A stretch of DNA of 10,641 nt. Source: an uncultured Clostridia bacterium. Lineage in GTDB: Bacteria > Bacillota > Clostridia > Oscillospirales > Oscillospiraceae. Numbering within the stretch: position 1 is the stretch's first letter; every line of letters begins with the position of its first letter. Positions 5,937 through 10,641 of the stretch are shown piece after piece. The notes beneath the pieces are model-generated. The model had not been told where the DNA came from. It did no database searches and saw only the letters and a list, made by a program, of their open reading frames with translations. The position numbers were made by a program, and so were the translations under genes. The stretch spans positions 1-10,641 of the forward strand of contig CALZAG010000042.1 of the NCBI GenBank assembly GCA_945613045.1, given 5' to 3'.

Positions 5937-5963
5937 ACAGGTGCTTTTTCCGCTTTTGTTCAG
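5933..5963. repeat. Inverted repeat overlapping both convergent stop codons
   Basis: CTGAACA (5933-5939) and TGTTCAG (5957-5963) are a perfect 7-bp pair with a 17-base T-rich loop. One arm contains the tetR stop and the other the rodA stop. It could weakly terminate both transcripts, but the stem is short and lacks a following T run. Confidence 0.3.
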
Positions 5964-7117
5964 GCCTGATATTGTATAAAGTGTTGTTTTGGCTTCGGTC
6001 GGTATTTGACGCCCGACACAAGTCCGACCGCGGCAAACATGGCGACGATAGACGATCCTCCGTAGCTGAAGAAGGGCAGGGTGATACCGATAACGGGGGT
6101 GATGCCGATGCACATGCCGATGTTTATGAAGGTCTGGAAGGCAAGCGCGGTGGCGACGCCGAAGCAGATGAGCATTCCAAACGGACTGCCGGAGCGGACC
6201 CCGATAACGCAGCATCGGATTATGATTATTGCCAGCAGAACGATGATGGCGATGCAGGCTATCATGCCGAGCTCCTCGCCGATGGAGGCGAAGATGCAGT
6301 CGGTGTGCCTTGCGTTATAGCTGCTTTGGGCGAAACTGCCCTCGCCGTAGCCCACGCCCGTCCAGCGGCCTGAGGCAAGGGCGTCCTTGCACTTGTTGGT
6401 CTGCCAGGTGATGCCCTGACCCGTGGGATCCACGACGTCGGGGATGTACGGTGCGAGGATGCGGTTTTTCTGGTAGTCGTGAAGAACAAAGTTCCATATC
6501 AGCGGGATGAGCGCGACGACGGCCGCCGCAGCGATGCCCAGCCAGTACCACGCGATGCCCGCGCATATGAGCATGACGACGAAAATGGCAAGGAATATAA
6601 GCGCGCTGCCCAGATCGTTAGTGATAACGACCAGCAGGGCAAAGTACAAAAACCAGTGCAGCCCCATCTTAACAACTGAGCTGAAATTATTAAGAGCCCG
6701 CTGCTCCTTGTAATTGGCTATCTGCTTTGCCATCAGGACGATGAAAATGACCTTGACGATCTCGGAGGGCTGAACGCCGATTCCAAAGAAACGGTACCAG
6801 GCGCGGCTGCCGACCTCGTCGCCGGTGCCCAGGATGAGAAGACCGAGGATGAAGAGAACGTTGAAGATGGTAAGATATATCCACTTGTCGGCGATAAGGT
6901 CAGGGTCAATGACCGTGAATATAACGAACGCGACAATGCCGAGGCACATTGCAAAGCCCTGAACGATAACATACTTTGCCGAGCCGGATGAGCTCGTTAT
7001 GCTGTGGATACATATGATGCCGAAAAGGGTGCATATAATACAGACCGCGAGCAGAAACATATCTGCGCGTTTAAAAAAATCTTTGACAGATCCGGAATGC
7101 TTTTTAATTGAGCCCAC
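5960..7117 (-). CDS. rodA: SEDS-family peptidoglycan glycosyltransferase, RodA/FtsW/SpoVE type
   Basis: The 385-residue polytopic protein has about ten membrane helices and the SEDS signatures in order: GSRAWYRFFGIGVQPSE (103-119), NDLGSALIF (167-175), the loop HTDCIFASIGEELG (271-284) with the conserved catalytic-type Asp273, and NIGMCIGITPVIGITLPFFSYGGSS (332-356). SEDS proteins polymerise lipid II into glycan strands at the membrane, working with a class B penicillin-binding protein. RodA serves elongation, FtsW division and SpoVE spore cortex. The loop reads TDCIF where most relatives have TDFIF. I prefer RodA because of the compact length and short tails, but the three are hard to separate without a tree. 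Translation starts at GTG 7117 after GAAGGG, a weak site only 2-3 bases upstream. The next in-frame ATG (residue 20) lies at the edge of the first helix and would remove the basic N-terminus. No mreBCD or PBP gene is adjacent. Confidence 0.92.
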   Translation of the reverse strand: MGSIKKHSGSVKDFFKRADMFLLAVCIICTLFGIICIHSITSSSGSAKYVIVQGFAMCLGIVAFVIFTVIDPDLIADKWIYLTIFNVLFILGLLILGTGDEVGSRAWYRFFGIGVQPSEIVKVIFIVLMAKQIANYKEQRALNNFSSVVKMGLHWFLYFALLVVITNDLGSALIFLAIFVVMLICAGIAWYWLGIAAAAVVALIPLIWNFVLHDYQKNRILAPYIPDVVDPTGQGITWQTNKCKDALASGRWTGVGYGEGSFAQSSYNARHTDCIFASIGEELGMIACIAIIVLLAIIIIRCCVIGVRSGSPFGMLICFGVATALAFQTFINIGMCIGITPVIGITLPFFSYGGSSIVAMFAAVGLVSGVKYRPKPKQHFIQYQA

Positions 7118-7169
7118 CGCCCTTCAAAAAATGCTCGATTCAACAAATAATCGCGCTCAGACACGCAAC

Positions 7170-7198
7170 ATTTTAGCACATAATTGCCCTTTACGCAA
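7170..7198 (-). promoter_or_regulatory. Promoter of the rodA-like gene
   Basis: Minus-strand -35 TTGCGT (7198-7193), a 17-base spacer and -10 TAAAAT (7175-7170) preceded by TGC, an extended -10. The start would be near 7163, about 46 bases before the GTG. Its -35 shares bases with the -35 of the opposite tsaE promoter. Confidence 0.65.
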
Positions 7199-7219
7199 TG
7201 CGGTATCCTGTGGTATAAT
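7190..7219 (+). promoter_or_regulatory. Promoter of the tsaE-tsaB operon
   Basis: Plus-strand -35 TTTACG (7190-7195), an 18-base spacer and a perfect -10 TATAAT (7214-7219) with an extended TGG just before it. The start would be near 7226, about 31 bases before the GTG. Confidence 0.68.
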
Positions 7220-7256
7220 CCAAATTTAGAAAAAGTTTAAATTTGAGGTGAGGTAA

Positions 7257-7679
7257 GTGCAGACGTATATAAGCCGCAGCGAAGAAGAAACGGAAGCTAT
7301 CGGCGAAAAGTTTGCGGCTCACCTTGCCGGCGGCGCCGTCGTCGCCATGTACGGGGACCTGGGCGCGGGAAAGACCGCCTTTGTCCGGGGCATGGCCCGC
7401 GGTATGGGGCTTGCCTGCCGGGTGTCCAGTCCAACCTTCACCATCGTCAATGAGTACGAGGGAGAGAGGGAGCTCATCCACTTTGATATGTACCGCCTTG
7501 AGAGCTCGGACGAGCTGTTCGAGATCGGCTGGGAGGACTATCTCGCCCGCGGCGCGGTCTGCGCCGTCGAGTGGAGCGAGAAGGTCGAGGACGCGTTTTT
7601 CGGCGACGAGATCGTTGTCCGTATCGATAAGCTCGGCGACAATGAACGACGCATCACCATCGGGGAGGGAGTAGACTAA
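7257..7679 (+). CDS. tsaE: TsaE, tRNA t6A biosynthesis ATPase
   Basis: This 140-residue protein is the P-loop ATPase of the bacterial t6A complex (TsaB, TsaD, TsaE), which adds threonylcarbamoyl to A37 of ANN-decoding tRNAs in the cytoplasm. The Walker A motif GDLGAGKT is at 33-40. It is followed by the family's SSPTFTIVNEY segment (57-67), the HFDMYRLES segment and the GAVCAVEWSEKVED region. Length is normal. Translation starts at GTG 7257, preceded by GAGGTGAGG at close spacing. No ATG start is available before the Walker motif. The stop overlaps the start of tsaB by one base (TAATG), so the two are translationally coupled, as in many Firmicutes. The usual tsaD or rimI neighbours are not in the window. 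Confidence 0.96.
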   Translation: MQTYISRSEEETEAIGEKFAAHLAGGAVVAMYGDLGAGKTAFVRGMARGMGLACRVSSPTFTIVNEYEGERELIHFDMYRLESSDELFEIGWEDYLARGAVCAVEWSEKVEDAFFGDEIVVRIDKLGDNERRITIGEGVD

Positions 7680-8371
7680 TGCTTATACTTGCACTTGAAT
7701 CCTCCGCAAAAGCGGCGTCCGTTGCGCTCATGGAGGATGAGAGCCTCATCGCGCAGTACAGCCAGTGCTGCGGCCTTACCCACAGCAGAACGCTGCTGCC
7801 CATGGTAGAGGATATGCTTAAAAATACTGAAAAGAAGATCGCCGACGTCGATCTTATCGCCGTTGCTCACGGCCCGGGTTCCTTCACGGGGATCCGTATC
7901 GGTGTTTCCACCGTCAAAGGGCTTGCATGGGCATCCGATAAGAAATGCGTCGGCGTTTCCACGCTTGAAGCCATGGCGTGGCACGGCGTTTCCGCGGGCG
8001 GGCTCATCTGCCCCGTCATGGACGCGAGGCGCTCGCAGGTGTATAACGCCCTGTTTGAGACCGACGGGGACGGACGTCCGGTGCGCCTGACTGAGGACAG
8101 AGCCGTTTCCCTTGCCGAGCTTGCCGGGGAGCTTAAAGACTATGAATGCGCGCCGCTCCTTGTCGGCGACGGCGCAAAGCTCACATACGACTACCTGACA
8201 AACGAGGGGATCGCCTGCCGCATGGCGCCGGCAAATCTGCTTTACCAGAGCGCGTGGGGCGTCGGCATGGCCGCCCTCGGCAAGGAGGCCGGCGGCGCGG
8301 ACGATCTGCTGCCGGTGTATCTGCGGCTGAGTCAGGCAGAGCGCGAGCGGCAGGAGCGGCTCGGTCGCTGA
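7679..8371 (+). CDS. tsaB: TsaB, t6A synthesis scaffold subunit
   Basis: This 230-residue ASKHA-fold protein begins MLILALESSAKAASVAL and carries HGPGSFTGIRIGVSTVKGLAWA (64-85), the hallmark of TsaB, followed by PVMDARRSQVYNALFE. TsaB dimerises with TsaD, the catalytic subunit that transfers the threonylcarbamoyl group, and TsaE recharges the pair with ATP. Length is typical. The ATG at 7679 overlaps the tsaE stop by one base, with GGAGGGAG inside the end of tsaE as ribosome site. The C-terminus (LPVYLRLSQAERERQERLGR) matches the usual family ending. In many relatives rimI follows; here upp follows after 77 bases. Confidence 0.95.
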   Translation: MLILALESSAKAASVALMEDESLIAQYSQCCGLTHSRTLLPMVEDMLKNTEKKIADVDLIAVAHGPGSFTGIRIGVSTVKGLAWASDKKCVGVSTLEAMAWHGVSAGGLICPVMDARRSQVYNALFETDGDGRPVRLTEDRAVSLAELAGELKDYECAPLLVGDGAKLTYDYLTNEGIACRMAPANLLYQSAWGVGMAALGKEAGGADDLLPVYLRLSQAERERQERLGR

Positions 8372-8382
8372 AAATGTATAGA

Positions 8383-8426
8383 ACCGGTTTCCGGTATTAT
8401 AAAAATAAACAGGCTCCGATAGGAGC
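8383..8426 (+). other. Two small hairpins in the tsaB-upp gap
   Basis: ACCGG-TTT-CCGGT (8383-8395) is followed by an AT-rich stretch, then GCTCC-GATA-GGAGC (8413-8417 with 8422-8426). The second places GGAG in a paired arm ten bases before the true ribosome site. Neither has a T run and neither matches the PyrR-binding consensus that I know. Only a weak -10 (TATTAT or TATAAA near 8395-8403) is visible, so upp may be read from its own weak promoter or through from tsaEB. Confidence 0.35.
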
Positions 8427-8448
8427 GTACTGAAAAAGGAGAAACAAC

Positions 8449-9078
8449 ATGAGCAAGGTTTGCGTATTCGACCACCCCCTTATCCAGCACAAGCTGTCCA
8501 TTATGAGAGACAAGAACACCTCCGTCAAGGAATTCAGAGAGCTGGTCTCCGAGATAGCAATGCTGATGTGCTACGAAGCCACCCGCGATCTCCCCCTTGA
8601 GCCGGTCGAGATCGAGACTCCCGTTGCAAAGGCGACAGTCAACCGCATTGCCGGCAAGAAGCTGGCGATCGTGCCCATTCTCCGCGCAGGCCTCGGCATG
8701 GTCGACGGCATGGTCAGCATGATGCCCAACGTCAAGGTCGGACACATCGGCCTGTTCCGCGATCCGGAGACCCTCGAGCCTGTCAAGTACTACTTCAAGA
8801 TGCCCCCCGATATCGAGGAGAGGGACGTCATCGTCGTCGATCCCATGCTGGCGACCGGCGGCTCCGCCTCCGCCGCCATCAGTTTTCTGAAGGCCGACGG
8901 CGTCAAGCACATAAAGCTCATGTGCATCATCGGCGCACCCGAGGGCGTTGCCCGTATGCAGAAGGATCATCCCGACGTGGATATCTTCGTCGCCGCTCTG
9001 GACGAGCGCCTCAATGACCACGGCTACATTGTCCCCGGCCTCGGCGACGCCGGCGACCGCATCTTCGGCACGAAGTGA
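8449..9078 (+). CDS. upp: Uracil phosphoribosyltransferase
   Basis: This 209-residue enzyme makes UMP from uracil and PRPP in pyrimidine salvage. The N-terminus DHPLIQHKLSIMRDKNTSVKEFR is characteristic. ILRAGLGMVDGM (77-88), the PRPP-binding loop VIVVDPMLATGGSA (127-140) and the uracil-binding C-terminus YIVPGLGDAGDRIFGTK (193-209) are all intact. Length equals the family norm. The ATG follows AAGGAG (8436-8441) at normal spacing. A two-way terminator lies 42 bases after the stop. No uracil permease gene is adjacent in the window. Confidence 0.98.
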   Translation: MSKVCVFDHPLIQHKLSIMRDKNTSVKEFRELVSEIAMLMCYEATRDLPLEPVEIETPVAKATVNRIAGKKLAIVPILRAGLGMVDGMVSMMPNVKVGHIGLFRDPETLEPVKYYFKMPPDIEERDVIVVDPMLATGGSASAAISFLKADGVKHIKLMCIIGAPEGVARMQKDHPDVDIFVAALDERLNDHGYIVPGLGDAGDRIFGTK

Positions 9079-9119
9079 TATATAGCTGCCTGTAACGGAA
9101 GCTTTATTCCAGATGACCG

Positions 9120-9156
9120 AAAAAGAGGCAGGAGTCAAAACTCACAGCCCCTTTTT
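9120..9156. terminator. Two-way terminator between upp and the XRE-type gene
   Basis: AAAAAGAGGC (9120-9129) pairs with GCCCCTTTTT (9147-9156), including one G-T pair, and an inner stem GAGT-CAAA-ACTC (9132-9143 region) extends it past a small internal bulge. The A and T tails give a U tract in either direction, suiting two convergent genes. Confidence 0.75.
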
Positions 9157-9164
9157 ATCGCCTG

Positions 9165-9383
9165 CTATAATGTTTGGTCACTTTCTGAAGGAATATAGAC
9201 CATTATATCAGAAACATTGCAGTTTAATATACGGCACAGGTCGTTTATCGTTGTGGTGTTAAGGGGCTTGTCCTTTCGCAATTTATCAATGGTAGAGCTC
9301 GAAAGATGATGCTTTTTAATGAGTGTGTAAGTTGACTCGGATGACACTTTTAATGTGTCCCAAAACGGAGTATACGAGATCAT
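9165..9383 (-). CDS. Small XRE/Cro-C1-type helix-turn-helix regulator
   Basis: The 72-residue protein is essentially one helix-turn-helix domain of the short HTH_26/YozG-like kind. It begins MISYTPFWDTLKVSS, then has LIKKHHLSSSTIDKLRKDKPLNTTTINDLCRILNCNVSDIMVYI, where SSSTIDKLRKDK is the recognition region. Such proteins bind DNA as dimers and usually control nearby genes. The ATG at 9383 follows GGAGG (9395-9391) at seven bases, an excellent site. It is convergent with upp and divergent from the LRR/SLH surface protein gene, with a 131-base gap holding the surface gene's promoter. A small palindrome, ATGTAAACAT (9404-9413), lies just upstream of its ribosome site. Its own promoter was not clear. 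Regulation of the neighbour is plausible but inferred only from position. Confidence 0.9.
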   Translation of the reverse strand: MISYTPFWDTLKVSSESTYTLIKKHHLSSSTIDKLRKDKPLNTTTINDLCRILNCNVSDIMVYIPSESDQTL

Positions 9384-9433
9384 TTTGCTACCTCCATAAA
9401 ACTATGTAAACATCTTATGTGGTAGATTCTTTC

Positions 9434-9462
9434 TTGACTATGCTCGTTAAAAAGACTATAAT
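9434..9462 (+). promoter_or_regulatory. Strong promoter of the LRR/SLH surface protein gene
   Basis: -35 TTGACT (9434-9439), a 17-base spacer and a perfect -10 TATAAT (9457-9462) make the best sigma-A match in the window. A start near 9469 gives a leader of about 46 bases with AAGGAGG at 9502-9508. Confidence 0.8.
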
Positions 9463-9514
9463 GAATGCAGCAAAATATGCTTACCATATTATATTGCACA
9501 TAAGGAGGAAAAAT

Positions 9515-10641
9515 ATGAAAAAAAGAACCCTTAGTCTTATGCTGGCGCTGCTGATGATAATATCAGTTCTGCCGGTATCGGCCGCCGCCGACGCTCCGAA
9601 AAGCGGCACCTGCGGCGAAAACCTGACCTGGACGCTCAGCGAAGACGGCGTCCTGACCATCTCCGGCTCTGGCGCTATGACCGACTACGGCCCCAATTCT
9701 GAAGGCTATGATGTGCTTACTCCGTGGGATGCCTATATCAGCGACGTCAAGAGCATAGTTATCGGCAGCGGCGTAACGAGCATAGGAAGCCGGGCCTTTG
9801 CCGGCTGCGGCATCACAAGCATCGTTATCCCCGACAGCGTCAAAACCATAGGCAAGAGCGCTTTTGCCGATTGCACGGGCGTGACAAGCGCGGACCTCGG
9901 CAAAGGTGTGACCGCTATTGGCAAGGGGGCTTTTGCCGGCTGCAGCTTTACGGAGGTAACAATTCCCGACAGCGTTAAAACCATAGACGACGAGGCCTTT
10001 ATGAACTGCCGTGCACTGGTGAGCATCACCCTTCCCAAGGGTCTGACTGCCGTTAAATCGGGCATGTTCTCTTACTGCAAAGAGCTCAAAAGCGTCGTCG
10101 TCCCCGCCGGTGTCAAGGTCATAGACAGAGGAGCCTTCTTTGGCTGCACCGCGCTTGAATCAGTATATCTTCCGAGTGCGCTCGAGAAGATAGAGCCCTT
10201 TGCATTCTTCGGAGATAACGGTCTCCCAGCTTTTAAGGACGTATACTTTGCCGGAACCGAAACCCAGTGGAAAGCCGTTTCGGTTGGCAGCAACAACGAC
10301 CCTCTAAAGGCGGCAGCGATCCACTACGGCGTGTCAGCCTACCCCTTCACAGACGTTGACACCACCGGCAAACATATGCCCTTTGCCGACGCGATACTCT
10401 GGGCGGCAAACGAGGGCATAACCACCGGCTACGGCAACGGTATCTTCAAGCCGGATCTCGACTGCACACGCGCCCAGGTCGTGACCTTCCTTTGGAGAGC
10501 GGCGGGCGAGCCCGCGCCGAAATCCACGGACAATCCCTTTGCAGACGTGTCTGCAAAGCAGGCAAACGGCAAGGACAATCCCTATTACACCGCGATACTC
10601 TGGGCGGTCGGCGAAGGCATAACCCTCGGCGTTGACAAGAC
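9515..10641 (+). CDS. Secreted surface protein with BspA-type leucine-rich repeats and SLH modules, open at right edge
   Basis: From the ATG at 9515, after AAGGAGG, 375 residues are read without a stop to the edge. Residues 1-25 are a signal peptide (MKKRT, a hydrophobic core, then VSAAA). Residues 33-58 (CGENLTWTLSEDGVLTISGSGAM) are the usual cap of this family. About seven LRR_5 repeats follow at a 22-23 residue period, seen in IGSRAFAGC (90), IGKSAFADC (112), IGKGAFAGC (135), IDDEAFMNC (157), VKSGMFSYC (180), IDRGAFFGC (203) and IEPFAFFG (226). A typical end cap YFAGTETQWKAV (244-255) comes next. Residues 277-330 form an S-layer homology module (FTDV, then ILWAANEGITTGYG, then CTRAQVVTFLWRAAG), and a second one starts at 342. 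SLH modules usually dock to pyruvylated wall polymer, so the protein is probably displayed on the surface with the LRR part exposed. The ligand is unknown. Confidence 0.93.
   Translation, partial: MKKRTLSLMLALLMIISVLPVSAAADAPKSGTCGENLTWTLSEDGVLTISGSGAMTDYGPNSEGYDVLTPWDAYISDVKSIVIGSGVTSIGSRAFAGCGITSIVIPDSVKTIGKSAFADCTGVTSADLGKGVTAIGKGAFAGCSFTEVTIPDSVKTIDDEAFMNCRALVSITLPKGLTAVKSGMFSYCKELKSVVVPAGVKVIDRGAFFGCTALESVYLPSALEKIEPFAFFGDNGLPAFKDVYFAGTETQWKAVSVGSNNDPLKAAAIHYGVSAYPFTDVDTTGKHMPFADAILWAANEGITTGYGNGIFKPDLDCTRAQVVTFLWRAAGEPAPKSTDNPFADVSAKQANGKDNPYYTAILWAVGEGITLGVDK

Noticed and set aside
8383..8426. PyrR-type attenuator before upp
   Set aside because: The hairpins lack the PyrR anti-antiterminator consensus and no terminator T run follows.
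8332..9138. 268-codon minus-strand frame opposite upp
   Set aside because: upp is complete and highly typical; the opposite frame arises from its codon use.

Overview
The window looks like chromosomal DNA of an anaerobic, fairly GC-rich member of the Clostridia (Bacillota), probably an Oscillospirales-type gut bacterium. This is inferred from strong AGGAGG-type ribosome sites, compact intergenic regions with sigma-A-like promoters and intrinsic terminators, an EFR1-type flavodoxin/ferredoxin protein, and a BspA-like leucine-rich-repeat protein with SLH modules of the 'CTRAQVVTFLWRAAG' style common in that group. No tRNA, rRNA, CRISPR array or insertion sequence was recognised.

Left part (1-2006). 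Positions 1-1070 hold the N-terminal 356 residues of a phage tail/baseplate-type protein on the minus strand. It runs off the left edge and lacks any ATG, GTG or TTG start at the position set by its ribosome site. It abuts the terminator of a host-like gtrA-family membrane protein gene (1219-1641, minus), so a prophage or host junction probably lies around 1070-1160. Divergent from gtrA is a 45-residue, almost pure Gln/Asn microprotein gene (1812-1949, plus) with its own ribosome site and terminator.

Centre (2007-5963). A full-length YyaL/DUF255 thioredoxin-fold protein (plus) converges on an unrecognised 122-residue protein (minus) across a 17-bp hairpin. Next comes an EFR1 flavodoxin-ferredoxin protein (minus), divergent from a TetR-family regulator (plus). 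Their intergenic region is built as nested inverted repeats, so the two transcripts share mirror-image promoters and nearly identical leaders. This is the most interesting regulatory structure in the window and suggests that the TetR protein controls the redox gene and itself.

Right part (5960-10641). A RodA/FtsW-family SEDS glycosyltransferase (minus) is divergent from tsaE-tsaB (plus, 1-nt overlap; tRNA t6A synthesis), with overlapping -35 boxes. Then come upp (uracil phosphoribosyltransferase, plus), a two-way terminator, a small XRE-type regulator (minus), and, divergently and behind a strong promoter, a secreted LRR/SLH surface protein cut off by the right edge.

Most genes are ordinary housekeeping functions in single-gene or two-gene units. 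No complete new multi-gene system is visible. The points worth a second look are the Gln/Asn-rich microprotein, the nested-dyad promoter of the TetR/redox pair, and the start-less phage tail gene at a probable prophage edge.
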